DNA from: Flammeovirgaceae bacterium
Lineage (GTDB): Bacteria > Bacteroidota > Bacteroidia > Cytophagales > Cyclobacteriaceae
DNA length: 41,131 bases
NCBI GenBank assembly: GCA_021299455.1
Contig: JAJTGQ010000001.1
Span: 1 to 41,131, forward strand
Direction: 5' to 3'
A model generated the notes under the pieces. That model saw only the letters and a program-made list of their open reading frames with translations. It did not search any database and had not been told where the DNA came from. A program made the position numbers and the translations under genes. Every line of letters starts with the position of its first letter. Position 1 is the first letter of the stretch. Shown here in pieces: positions 32,608 to 41,131 of this stretch.

Positions 32608-33888
32608 CTAAAGTATTCTCTTAACAAGCACCTTATCAATACTTCTGCCATCCATATCCACTATTTCGATGGACAGGTTTTTCCATGTGAATTCATACCC
32701 AAGGTGTGGGGCCACGGTAAATTGAGAAATAAATTCTTCAACCGTATTGATTTGCGAAAGATTCTTGTCGTTTGTTATTTCAATATCAAAATAGCGCGCT
32801 AATTCAGGGAGGGGAAGTGAGGCATCAATAAGAAAGGAATTGTCGCTGCGCGGAATGATTTCCTTCTTTTCGTGTAGTTGTTGAACGAAGTCATCAACGA
32901 GCATACCGATCAAATCATCCAAGGTAAGAATGCCCTGGACATTGCCTACGGCATTAACCACCAGGGCAACATGCTGTTTTGACTTTCGCAGTGTTTCCAG
33001 TGCCTTATAGGCGGTGGTGCTTTTGCTCAAAAGTATGGCTGGTCTTATATGCTTCTCTATTTCAAACGAATCTTTTTTGAGCAGTGCATTAAGGATGTCT
33101 TTCGTATAGATGATTCCCTTGACATGATCGAGACTTCCCTCGCAAACCGGAAATGACATATGAAGGGATGTAGAAATTTTTAACCCACTTGTTTCCAACG
33201 CGTCTTTGGTGTCCAGCCAGTCAATGTTTTCACGTAGTGTCATGAGCGTTCCGATGGTCCGGTCACCCAGATGAAACACATTTTCTACAATATCCTGTTC
33301 GATTTCCTGAACAGTCCCTGATTCAGTGCCCTCCTGAATAAGGGCTTTAATTTCTTCCTCGGTGATATCACCCCCACCGGATTTCTTAATATGAAATAGT
33401 CTGAGTAGTAAGTCGGTCGTGAAGGTGAGTAGCCAGATAAAGGGTGCTGCCACGATAGAAATTGCATACATGGGATAGGCTAGAATTTTTGATATCTTTT
33501 CTGGCATCGTAAGCCCGATGCGTTTGGGAACAAGTTCGCCAAGCACCAGTGACAAGAAGGTGAGAATAACTACGATAATAGTGAAAGCAAGTGTTTCGCT
33601 GTAGGGTTTTAGTAATTCGAATTTATTCAGATAGCTTTCAAAGTCATCCTCTATTTTTTCTCCACTATAAATTCCGATCAGGATGCCAATGAGCGTAATT
33701 CCAATTTGTACCGTAGATAGAAATTTACCAGGATTACGAGAAAGCTCAAGTGCTTTTTTTGATATCTTCTCTCCTCTTTTTGCTGCTGACTCCAGGGCGG
33801 ATTTACGGGAAGCTACCATCGCTATCTCCGCCATCGCGAAAATTCCGTTTAGCAAAATCAATAGTAGAATTATCAGCACTTCTGTCAC
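32608..33888 (-). CDS. CNNM/CorC family membrane protein (DUF21-CBS-CorC_HlyC)
   Basis: 426 residues. Four hydrophobic segments in the first 165 residues form the DUF21 (CNNM) domain, starting MTEVLIILLLILLNGIFAMA followed by EIAMVASRKSALE and GKFLSTVQIGITLIGI. A pair of CBS domains follows (about 205-330; GSLDHVKGIIYTKDIL, VALVVNAVGNVQGILTLDDL), then the CorC_HlyC domain (SFLIDASLPLPELARYFDIE). Members export Mg2+ or related ions; the old hemolysin label is misleading. The acidic DITEEEIKALIQEGTESG stretch between domains is standard. It lies 36 bases downstream of the cation ATPase gene, likely in one operon. Confidence 0.92.
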   Translation of the reverse strand: MTEVLIILLLILLNGIFAMAEIAMVASRKSALESAAKRGEKISKKALELSRNPGKFLSTVQIGITLIGILIGIYSGEKIEDDFESYLNKFELLKPYSETLAFTIIVVILTFLSLVLGELVPKRIGLTMPEKISKILAYPMYAISIVAAPFIWLLTFTTDLLLRLFHIKKSGGGDITEEEIKALIQEGTESGTVQEIEQDIVENVFHLGDRTIGTLMTLRENIDWLDTKDALETSGLKISTSLHMSFPVCEGSLDHVKGIIYTKDILNALLKKDSFEIEKHIRPAILLSKSTTAYKALETLRKSKQHVALVVNAVGNVQGILTLDDLIGMLVDDFVQQLHEKKEIIPRSDNSFLIDASLPLPELARYFDIEITNDKNLSQINTVEEFISQFTVAPHLGYEFTWKNLSIEIVDMDGRSIDKVLVKRIL

Positions 33889-33899
33889 TACATGGTAAG

Positions 33900-33929
33900 T
33901 AACCTTATTTTATACAGGTTAACCTTATT
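33900..33929. repeat. Direct AACCTTATT repeat between the ATPase and CorC genes
   Basis: AACCTTATT occurs at 33901-33909 and 33921-33929, 20 bases apart, the second within TTAACCTTATT. The complement of the 11-base form, AATAAGGTTAA, recurs at 36606-36616 upstream of the ATPase gene. The copies lie before both transport genes and could be operators, or could be chance in AT-rich DNA. Confidence 0.35.
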
Positions 33930-36564
33930 GGCTACTCTTAGCTATCGTAAACCGTTTTCCGATTTCATAGACCACAATACTCAGCACCGCATAACTGATT
34001 AATATTATCCATTCGCTTAATCCAAGCGGAACTGTATGCAACAAGGTGTTAAAGAATGGAATATACACAGCTATCAGAATCAGGCTTATTCCCAAAATCA
34101 ATGTTGCCAGTAAATACTTATTATCAAAAGGATTTAGTTTGTATACGGGCACACGGAAGCCGCGGATGGCAAAGATGTAGAAGAAGGTATTCATGCCTAA
34201 AGCAACAAATGTTACGGTTCGTGCAAATTCCAGATTACCGGTGCTCTTCCAGAAGTAGTAAAAAATGACGAAGAGTAGCGTGTCCATCACCAGAGCATAA
34301 AACAGGATCAACTTTTTCATTTCGTTGCTGATGAGCGGTTCATTCTTATCACGTGGCTTACGTTTCATAAGGCCTTCATCAATTTCATCAAAGGCTAGTG
34401 CCATGGCGGGCAATGAACTTTCAGCCAGTTTTATCCACAGAATTTGTGCGGGTAGCAACGGTAGCGGTAATCCAAGCAATACGGCCCCTCCTACTACAAT
34501 CATTGTTGAAAAGGCATCGGTGAGTAGAAACAGAAGTACTTTGCGGATGTTATCAAAGATTATTCTACCCCTGCGCACTGCCTCAACAATAGTATTGAAA
34601 TTATCATCCAGTAACACCAGGTCAGCCACATCTTTTGAAATGTCGGTACCACTGCCCATGGCAACACCAATATTTGATTTTTTCAAAGCTGGTGAATCAT
34701 TTACTCCATCACCGGTCATGGCCACCACTTCTCCGTTGCGCTGAAAGGCGCTTACTATCTTGCTTTTGTGTTTCGGTTCTACGCGAGCAAAAACTTTGAT
34801 GTTGCTCACGCGCATGGATAATTCATCATCAGAAAGCAGATCCAATTCCGCGCCTTCAATCACTTCTCCAGCGCGCACCTGCATACCCAATTCATTGGCA
34901 ATAGTAGCGGCCGTTTGTTTGTGGTCACCAGTTATCATTATAGGTTTTATACCGGCTTCACGGCATTGCTGAATGGCATCTACTACTTCCGGCCTGAGCG
35001 GATCTCTGAATGCTACGAGTCCGGCAAAAACAATATCCTTCATATCAGCCGGTGAAAATGCATGCTCATATGGCTCATACACATTCTTAAATCCAATACC
35101 AATTACCCGCAATCCTTTTGAGGTTAATTCCTGAAATGCTGTTTTAATTTTATTTATATCCTCTTGCCGCATCGGGAAGATGGACCCGTTGCTAAAATAG
35201 AATTCTGAAAAGGAAAGTATTCTCTCAGGTGCCCCTTTGGTATAAATGATTTTTAAAAGTTGTTTCTCGGGTGATGCGTGAAGCGTGGCCATGAATTTAT
35301 GTTCTGACCCAAAGGGGATTTCTGCAATTATCGGTGATTGTTCAAGTAGAGAATTTCGGTCAATACCGAAATCATGACCTGCGAGCAGCAGTGCCCTGTC
35401 GGTGGGGTTGCCGCTTGCATGCACTTCTCCACCTTTGTTTTGAATAAACCCCGCGTTGCACATCACCGATATTTCAAGTAATTTTTTTATGTCGGGATGC
35501 AAGGATGCCGGAACTGATTCACCGTGTAAAACTGCATCGTACGCAATAAAGCTGTCGGTGCGCATTTCGCCCCGGGTGAGTGTACCGGTCTTATCGGCAC
35601 AAATAACCGTGACAGACCCCAACGTTTCGGCAGCCACCAGTTTTCGCACCAATCCATTTTTCTTCACCAGTTTATTCATCCCCACAGTGAGTATTACAGT
35701 CATGGCAGGAATCAATCCCTCGGGTACTGCCGATACAACTACCGCCACCGCGGTCATAAACATTTCTAATAAGGGGATTCCGGTAAAAATGCCAACGGCA
35801 AAAATGATAACGTTTATGACCACCAGAATTATCCCTAACCATTTTCCAAAAACCAATAACTGCACTTGCAAAGGTGTTTGCTCCTCTTCAGTAGACTGCA
35901 CCATGGTAGCGATGTTACCAAGTTCCGTGTTTGTTCCCGTTGCGGTAACAATAGCTCTGGCATTTCCACTGGCAGCGACAGTGCCCGCATAGATCATATT
36001 TTTTCGTTCTGCAAGCGGAGTCGTTTCGGGTAATGGATTGACTTGTTTAGACAATGGCAGCGACTCACCGGTGAGTGAGGCCTCAATAGTTGAAAAATTG
36101 CTAACCTCGATAATTCGCGCATCAGCAGGAACCTTATCACCCGATGAAATGAGGATTACATCGCCAGGAACAATTTGTTCGTGAGAAATAGAAACGGGTG
36201 TGCCGTCACGCAGCACCTTTACATCGTAGCGGATCAGCTTATTCAATCGCTCCAGTGCCTGTCCGGCTTTATACTCCTGGAAAAAGCCAATCACACTACT
36301 CACATAAATTACAACAGATACGATAATCGCATCAACCCAATGCGAAGTCAACACACTGATGACGAATGCAGCAAAAAGAATGTAAATAAGCGGATTCTTA
36401 AATTGCCTGAAAAAAAGTGCCACCACGGAAAGCTTTTTCTTATCAGGCAGTTTGTTCAGACCATGCGTTCGGATTCTTTCTCTAGCATCGACACTATTCA
36501 ATCCAAGCTTTCCAGTATTCAGCATCTCCTGAACTTCTGATATGGGTAATAGATGGTGGTTCAT
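33925..36564 (-). CDS. P2-type cation-transporting ATPase with altered ion site
   Basis: 879 residues, ten-segment P-type ATPase of the Ca2+/Na+,K+ branch. Catalytic motifs are complete: TGES (165-168), PEGL in M4 (281-284), DKTGTLT (phosphorylated Asp324), KGAPE (443-447), TGD, and GDGVND (618-623). The N-terminal cation ATPase domain is present. In M6 the usual (N)LVTDGLPA pattern is replaced by KLAESSLPA (712-720), and in M5 the ligands seen in SERCA appear replaced (TDAFST, 682-687), so Ca2+ transport is doubtful. The gene precedes corC-like by 36 bases and follows the USP array on the same strand. Possible cargo is H+, Na+ or Mg2+; undetermined. Confidence 0.92.
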   Translation of the reverse strand: MNHHLLPISEVQEMLNTGKLGLNSVDARERIRTHGLNKLPDKKKLSVVALFFRQFKNPLIYILFAAFVISVLTSHWVDAIIVSVVIYVSSVIGFFQEYKAGQALERLNKLIRYDVKVLRDGTPVSISHEQIVPGDVILISSGDKVPADARIIEVSNFSTIEASLTGESLPLSKQVNPLPETTPLAERKNMIYAGTVAASGNARAIVTATGTNTELGNIATMVQSTEEEQTPLQVQLLVFGKWLGIILVVINVIIFAVGIFTGIPLLEMFMTAVAVVVSAVPEGLIPAMTVILTVGMNKLVKKNGLVRKLVAAETLGSVTVICADKTGTLTRGEMRTDSFIAYDAVLHGESVPASLHPDIKKLLEISVMCNAGFIQNKGGEVHASGNPTDRALLLAGHDFGIDRNSLLEQSPIIAEIPFGSEHKFMATLHASPEKQLLKIIYTKGAPERILSFSEFYFSNGSIFPMRQEDINKIKTAFQELTSKGLRVIGIGFKNVYEPYEHAFSPADMKDIVFAGLVAFRDPLRPEVVDAIQQCREAGIKPIMITGDHKQTAATIANELGMQVRAGEVIEGAELDLLSDDELSMRVSNIKVFARVEPKHKSKIVSAFQRNGEVVAMTGDGVNDSPALKKSNIGVAMGSGTDISKDVADLVLLDDNFNTIVEAVRRGRIIFDNIRKVLLFLLTDAFSTMIVVGGAVLLGLPLPLLPAQILWIKLAESSLPAMALAFDEIDEGLMKRKPRDKNEPLISNEMKKLILFYALVMDTLLFVIFYYFWKSTGNLEFARTVTFVALGMNTFFYIFAIRGFRVPVYKLNPFDNKYLLATLILGISLILIAVYIPFFNTLLHTVPLGLSEWIILISYAVLSIVVYEIGKRFTIAKSSQ

Positions 36565-36632
36565 ATACTAATGGAAGCGGTATAAATTCTATTTACGTTT
36601 TAAGAAATAAGGTTAATCAATTGGGAACGTGA

Positions 36633-37472
36633 TTATTTTTTCCTTTTCCTGAAAACTAACAATGGGCTTTTCGTATCAAACGAGAGCGCAGCCGATTTGC
36701 TGGAAAGGAATATTCGTTCATACCAACCCCTGTTTTGTTTTGTAAATAACACTACCAGGTTTGGTTTGGACTTTTTGATATCCATTTGCAAATGATGGCT
36801 TAGTGAATTTTCGACATGTAATTTCCGGAAATGGAATGTCACACCTTTTGAAACGTACCGGGCTGCTATCTTCTCTAATTTCATTTTGACCTCTTTCAGC
36901 GGTAAAAGAAAATCATAATGATAAACAGAAACTCTTGCCTTCAGTGGCCTGGCAAAACCAACTACCTTGTTTATTTCTCCCTTAAGATTATTGAAATCAG
37001 AGGAATACAGAATGTGGGAAATTGGGCTTACGCGATATGTTTTAGGCACAACTATAACAGGTATGGGAGAAGTAGTGAGAATAGCTGAAGCCGTTGTACC
37101 GATCAGTTTTTTAAACGCACCTGCACCTCGAGTGCTCATGCAAATGTAATTAGCTTTGATGTGTTTGGCGAAGTCAATTACCCCATGACCTACCTTATAC
37201 CCCTCAGCAACAACAAACTGCGCATCTCTGGCCTTCAATCCGGTCTCGTGCGATATCTTATCTACAAATTGTCTGAGGCGAGCATGCGTTTTTTTTAATT
37301 CAACTGCTGTATAGGAGTTATACTTTTCTAAACTCCAGCGGGTAGGCTTGGGCAGTTCCTGCGAATGAAAAAAAATGAGTTTGTTTTTTGTTTGCTTAGC
37401 CAATTGAAGGGCAAAGCGAATCCCTGCCTTAGAGTTAACAGAGAAGTCAGTAGTAACCATTATTTTATTCAT
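36633..37472 (-). CDS. Double-domain universal stress protein 1
   Basis: 279 residues, two USP domains. Domain 1 starts MNKIMVTTDFSVNSKAGIRF and carries STRGAGAFKKLIGTTAS, close to the nucleotide motif G-2x-G-9x-G-S/T but with the first Gly replaced by Ser. Domain 2 (from about ISHILYSSDFNN) has lost the Gly motif and ends with LFTKQNRGWYERIFLSS and SPLLVF. Likely a cytoplasmic dimer that senses ATP/ADP or stress. It is the last of five tandem copies and lies about 70 bases upstream of the cation ATPase gene. Confidence 0.9.
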   Translation of the reverse strand: MNKIMVTTDFSVNSKAGIRFALQLAKQTKNKLIFFHSQELPKPTRWSLEKYNSYTAVELKKTHARLRQFVDKISHETGLKARDAQFVVAEGYKVGHGVIDFAKHIKANYICMSTRGAGAFKKLIGTTASAILTTSPIPVIVVPKTYRVSPISHILYSSDFNNLKGEINKVVGFARPLKARVSVYHYDFLLPLKEVKMKLEKIAARYVSKGVTFHFRKLHVENSLSHHLQMDIKKSKPNLVVLFTKQNRGWYERIFLSSKSAALSFDTKSPLLVFRKRKK

Positions 37473-37581
37473 AGCTCAGTTGATTTTGTTTGGTTAAAAA
37501 TTATGCATGGCGTAGATGGCTTGTTTCCGTCTAGATGAAAAGATTGAAGCAAAAGGGACAACACGTAAGTAAGTTCATTTT

Positions 37582-38403
37582 TTATTTCTTAAACGTCAGT
37601 AGTGGAACGTGGCTTAGAAAGGCCATTTTCCGTGTTATGCTTTTGCTAAACAGTTTTTCGAAAAACGTCAGCTTGTGAGTAAACATAGCCAGCATATCCG
37701 TTTTATGTTTTAATACGTATTCATCAATCCCCTTTGCAGCATTGTCATGGAGGGAGACTGTAAACGTAATTTTTTTATAATCCATTGTTTTTGAAAGTTT
37801 GGCTACAGTTTTTTTTATGTCCAATTTGCTTTCTCGTGTCGGTGGGATAATATGAAGTATGTGGATCCCTGCATTAAAACATTTAGCAAATGAAACCACT
37901 GTTTTTAATTCATCCTTAAGGTTAGTAATGTCGGTAGCATAAACAATATTTTTTAAACTGGTAAACCTGGCAAATTCAGGCACTGTTATTACGGGGATAC
38001 GACTTTTATCAATTACAGCCGCTGCATTGCTCCCTAGCAGAATTTTTTTCAAACCCGTTGCTCCTTTTGTTCCCATCACAATAAGATCAATGTCATTATG
38101 CTGAGCGTAGTTAATTACCACGCCTTCAACTGGAAAACCCTTCATGACATGGCTTGCGATATCTATCTTTCCTTTATTTTCAGATCTGATTTCATTGATC
38201 AATTTGGCAAAATCCTCAACCGCATTCTCGGCCATTTTATCTTCCAGGTATTTTACATTCACGGCTACCCTTCCAGGCGAGCTATCTAGATTGACAACAC
38301 TTAACAAAATAAGTTTTGCTTTGAGTTTTTTACCAATCCTAACAGCATACTGAATTGCCACTTTAGATAGTTTTGAAAAATCGGTAGGAACGAGAATGGT
38401 CAT
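37582..38403 (-). CDS. Double-domain universal stress protein 2
   Basis: 273 residues. Domain 1 (MTILVPTDFSKLSKVAIQYA) has a perfect ATP-binding motif, GTKGATGLKKILLGSNAA, followed by IPVITVP. Domain 2 (LKNIVYATDITNLKDELKTV) lacks it and instead ends in the branch-typical MFTHKLTFFEKLFSKSITRK. Only domain 1 is expected to bind nucleotide. A 109-base gap separates it from USP1, the longest gap in the array, and may hold a second promoter. It lies 37 bases downstream of USP3. Confidence 0.92.
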   Translation of the reverse strand: MTILVPTDFSKLSKVAIQYAVRIGKKLKAKLILLSVVNLDSSPGRVAVNVKYLEDKMAENAVEDFAKLINEIRSENKGKIDIASHVMKGFPVEGVVINYAQHNDIDLIVMGTKGATGLKKILLGSNAAAVIDKSRIPVITVPEFARFTSLKNIVYATDITNLKDELKTVVSFAKCFNAGIHILHIIPPTRESKLDIKKTVAKLSKTMDYKKITFTVSLHDNAAKGIDEYVLKHKTDMLAMFTHKLTFFEKLFSKSITRKMAFLSHVPLLTFKK

Positions 38404-38440
38404 AATATTTTGTTTTTAAATGTGTGTATATGAGTCTTCA

Positions 38441-39292
38441 CTAAAAATCATTATAGCCAGATTGAGGTTGTACAGCATGAAAGACTAGGAGCGGTAAACA
38501 AGCCTGATAGACCATTTTTTTTGAAAGACTGGAGCTAAAGAGTTTTTTAAAAATACTCCTCTTTCGCATAGACAATGCAATGAGGTGCGCCCCGACAGCG
38601 TCCACAAAATGATCAATACCTTCCTGCGTATTTTCATGATGCATCACATAATAGAAGGGCTGTACGCCACGAACCTCTGTCGCTACGGCCTTTGAAAAAT
38701 CTTCGATCAGATCACTGTCAGATCTTAAATTTTCTTTTGAAACATGAAGGAGAATAAACTCGGCTTTCAGGCGCTTGGTTATTTTTATAAGCTCTTTCAC
38801 GGTTTGTATATCAGTGTCTTCATAGTCAGTAGCAAACACAATTTTTTTAGGCAATGCCAGGGTTGTGTTCGCGGGCACCGCAAGAACTGGGCAGGTTGCC
38901 CTTTCGATAACAGAAGCCGTATTGCTTCCAAAAACCATTTTTGCAAGGCCACTGGCTCCTAGGGTGCCCATCACAATCAAATCTGGCTGGCTATTTTCTG
39001 CTTCAAGTACGATCTCTCCAACCGCGCTTCCCATTCTCACAAGGTGCTCACAACTTATTCCATAATCTTCTGAAAGCGCGGTGGAGATAGTTTGGAGCTT
39101 CTCCGTTGCTTCATTCACTATTCGGCCAATCTCCTCTTTGATCAATGGATAAACAACGTTTCCACGCGTAACGGGCGGGGTATAGACATGTAGTAAGATC
39201 AAATTTGCATTCATGGCTTTACCTAGTAATGCGGCATAGTTAAGCGCATGACCCGCATTGTTCGAAAAATCAGTTGGGATGAGAATTTTCAT
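38441..39292 (-). CDS. Double-domain universal stress protein 3
   Basis: 283 residues. Domain 1 begins MKILIPTDFSNNAGHALNYA and has the intact motif GTLGASGLAKMVFGSNTA with CPVLAVPA after it. Domain 2 (PKKIVFATDYEDTDIQTVKE) has no Gly motif and ends SMRKRSIFKKLFSSSLSKK, LPLLVF. The protein carries a short extra tail (VQPQSGYNDF). It lies 17 bases downstream of the end of the broken USP4 frame, keeping the regular array spacing. Confidence 0.92.
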   Translation of the reverse strand: MKILIPTDFSNNAGHALNYAALLGKAMNANLILLHVYTPPVTRGNVVYPLIKEEIGRIVNEATEKLQTISTALSEDYGISCEHLVRMGSAVGEIVLEAENSQPDLIVMGTLGASGLAKMVFGSNTASVIERATCPVLAVPANTTLALPKKIVFATDYEDTDIQTVKELIKITKRLKAEFILLHVSKENLRSDSDLIEDFSKAVATEVRGVQPFYYVMHHENTQEGIDHFVDAVGAHLIALSMRKRSIFKKLFSSSLSKKMVYQACLPLLVFHAVQPQSGYNDF

Positions 39293-39309
39293 AATGATAC
39301 TCAGTAGTA

Positions 39310-40155
39310 TTATTTGACACGCGATTTAAGAAAGGTGAGTAAGGGAAGTTTTATCTGGTAAACAAGTTCTTCCGTTTTACTTCGTACAAAGAGCTTATCG
39401 AATAAACTTCGCTCTTCTGGAAACATGACTAGTATCTCTGGTTTGTTAATTTTTAAATACCGTTGTAGCTGTTCGATAATCGTTAGCCCGGGTCGTTCTT
39501 TTTGTACAATGATTTTCAGCCATTTATATTTGACCTGCTTCGCTAAGTACTTCTCATCTATGATTGGTTTAGCATTGCCTTCAACAAAATTTTAATTGAG
39601 AATTTCAATTACCGCCTTCTCTGGGCTAGCTACAGGAGCTATGCAGCGAAGTTCATTCACAAGGTTTTTGAGATCAGAAGAATAGACTATCGTTTTTAGT
39701 TTTCTATAGCGATACCGTGGTGGAATTGCTAGTACAGGAGCTGAGGCTTTAAAAATGATCTCTGAACTAATGCTTCCAAAAAGCTTTAATCCGGTAGCAC
39801 CGTGAGTTCCGACTATAATCAGATCAACCTTTTGGTCTTTTGCAGCAGCAACTAACGTTTCGGTAACAAAAATCCCGTTCTTAGCCACTACGCTAACTCT
39901 TCTTGCATTCTTCTTAAGATGAAGATCGAGATAGATTTTACCTACTAAACTCTCTAGCTTTTGCTGTTGGATGCTCTCCTCTTTTTTCTCAAGCTCCAGA
40001 AATACAGCTTGACTTATTGTTGGGTTGATTCTTGCCATGCGCACAACATTGAATACTACGAGGTGGCATTTGATTGTTGTAGCGTATTGAACCGCATACT
40101 TCAGGGCATTGTTCCCTGTCGTAGAGAAATCAGTGCATACTAATATTGTTTTCAT
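39310..40155 (-). pseudogene. Double-domain universal stress protein 4, interrupted by an in-frame stop
   Basis: The frame begins MKTILVCTDFSTTGNNALKY at 40155 and reads 187 residues to a TAA at 39592-39594. The same frame then continues without any other stop for 93 codons to a TAA at 39310-39312. That extension (for example KYKWLKIIVQKE, then PEILVMFPEERSLFDKLF and LPLLTFLKSR) matches the second half of domain 2 in the sister genes. Restored length is 281 residues, like its neighbours (273-283). The spacing to USP3 from 39310 is 17 bases, equal to the other gaps. Domain 1 keeps GTHGATGLKLFGS, two residues shorter than the standard loop. The short product might still fold as domain 1 alone. 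Sequencing error must be excluded. Confidence 0.88.
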
Positions 40156-40173
40156 TTTATTATATTTTATGTT

Positions 40174-41001
40174 TCATTTTTGCGCAAAACTTAATACTGG
40201 CACCCTCGTATGAAAAAGAATTGTTTCAGCAATACCCAACTGATAACCTGCTTTTCGTTTTCGCAAATTTGTGACGAGGGCAATCATTCCTGCCTTTGAT
40301 TTTTTAGCATAGTTAATAACACCTGTTTCTATTTCATGATCCTGATATACTACACACTTAAATGTAACCTGTTTCTGTGCATGCACTTCAGCTTTCATTC
40401 TTGTTAACAGCTCCTCGCTATCTTTAAGCCGAGTTAGGGTGTTTACATATAGCAGATCAATAGAGGCTTTTAGATTTGCCGCTAAATTTTTTGCTGTATT
40501 TACTGACCGGGTGATGTTTCCTTCAAAATCAGAAGCGAATATGATTTTCCGGATATCCTTTGGAGTATAATTTTTCTTTACTGAAAGTACTGGACAAGAA
40601 GCCATTCGCAATACACGTTGCGCAGTCGATCCAATGAATAAGCTAGTTGTTTCACCGGCACCATGAGCACCCATTACTATCAATTGTATGAGATGAGCTT
40701 TGGCAAAGGAAAGAATTTGCTCGAATGGGACATCGCCTTTTACTGTAGTAGTGACTGTAATACTTTTGAAAATCCGGCTCCTGGCAAATTTTTTAAGCTT
40801 GGTTTGAGCATCTACAAATCTTTTCTCTAATACAGAATTTTTCTGTCGCTCGCTAGGGGATTGATTAGCCCAACCCACAGGAATATTAGCCACATGTAAG
40901 AGGTGAACGGTTGCACCAGTTTTCTTTGCTACGTGTACCCCCATTTTTGCAGCACTAATTGAATAGGCAGAGAAATCAATCGGAACCAGTATATTTTTCA
41001 T
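40174..41001 (-). CDS. Double-domain universal stress protein 5 (first gene of array)
   Basis: 275 residues. Domain 1 starts MKNILVPIDFSAYSISAAKM and has the motif GAHGAGETTSLFIGSTA with CPVLSV after it. Domain 2 starts IRKIIFASDFEGNITRSVNT and ends MIALVTNLRKRKAGYQLGIA, a more divergent end than in the other copies. It is the promoter-proximal gene of the five. The 130 bases upstream are AT-rich, and I could not find a clear TTTG/TAnnTTTG pair on the minus strand. Confidence 0.9.
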   Translation of the reverse strand: MKNILVPIDFSAYSISAAKMGVHVAKKTGATVHLLHVANIPVGWANQSPSERQKNSVLEKRFVDAQTKLKKFARSRIFKSITVTTTVKGDVPFEQILSFAKAHLIQLIVMGAHGAGETTSLFIGSTAQRVLRMASCPVLSVKKNYTPKDIRKIIFASDFEGNITRSVNTAKNLAANLKASIDLLYVNTLTRLKDSEELLTRMKAEVHAQKQVTFKCVVYQDHEIETGVINYAKKSKAGMIALVTNLRKRKAGYQLGIAETILFHTRVPVLSFAQK

Positions 41002-41131
41002 AACTCATCTATTTTATAATCAAAACAACTTTCGTATTAATCTCATCAGTATAATTATTTGGTGCATAGCAATCATTATGTTTACGCAGAAGTATTATTT
41101 GAGGAAGAAGTAGTTATTACTTTAAAAACCA
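41002..41131 (-). promoter_or_regulatory. AT-rich upstream region of the USP array
   Basis: 130 bases before the first USP gene, with no open frame. It must contain the promoter if the array is transcribed from here, but no consensus box pair is visible. The window ends inside this region. Confidence 0.3.

Noticed and set aside
32608-33888. Hemolysin
   Set aside because: The DUF21-CBS-CorC_HlyC order marks a CNNM/CorC ion-transport protein; the hemolysin name is historical.

Overview
The window looks like a chromosomal segment of a member of the Bacteroidota, most likely order Cytophagales. The evidence is a GldB-type gliding lipoprotein gene, many lipoproteins with short lipoboxes, DUF2141 and DUF1538 proteins, -7 boxes of the TAnnTTTG type close to start codons, and palindromic repeats that read through open frames. 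TGA works as a stop codon. I saw no rRNA, tRNA or CRISPR array, and no gene-free stretch longer than about 300 bases.

Layout. 1-916 is the right end of an ISAs1-family insertion sequence cut by the window edge. 977-6796 holds gldB, the ferrous iron transporter feoA-feoB, a TerB-like gene and a HEAT-repeat/cyclophilin lipoprotein. 6825-13138 holds a hairpin repeat, a lipoprotein, a minus-strand group (hypothetical gene, PolB-like exonuclease, RNase R, polyprenyl synthase) and a divergent lipoprotein. 13210-17361 is a tightly packed envelope operon: DinB-like protein, PBP4-type DD-carboxypeptidase, a family 3 glycosidase (NagZ-like) with a lysine-rich coiled tail, and three tandem small proteins made of one membrane segment, one conserved Cys and a coiled coil. 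17367-20026 holds the last two steps of histidine breakdown (hutG, hutF) with a DUF559 nuclease-like gene between them. 20069-21252 is an AbiEii-type nucleotidyltransferase module. 21350-29854 holds a large BNR-repeat secreted protein, a DbpA-like helicase, a methyltransferase, a GH30 glycosidase, an SDR oxidoreductase, a CsbD-like protein and a DUF2141 protein.

29976-41131 is the most coherent accessory block. It holds two DUF1538 membrane proteins followed by a divergent P-II protein and a two-CBS protein, then on the other strand a CNNM/CorC protein, a P2-type cation ATPase whose membrane ion site is strongly altered, and five tandem double-domain universal stress proteins (USPs). P-II, CBS and USP domains commonly bind adenine nucleotides, so I infer that the block couples ion transport to cell energy state. 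The fourth USP gene is broken by one in-frame TAA, with the rest of its frame intact.

A second theme is palindromic repeats that have entered genes. A 21-base element adds LPAGKAG to RNase R, a 68-base compound hairpin forms the N-terminus of HutF, repeat-like blocks lie under the N-terminus of the NagZ-like protein, and a CACGAAT-type hairpin lies before a lipoprotein gene.
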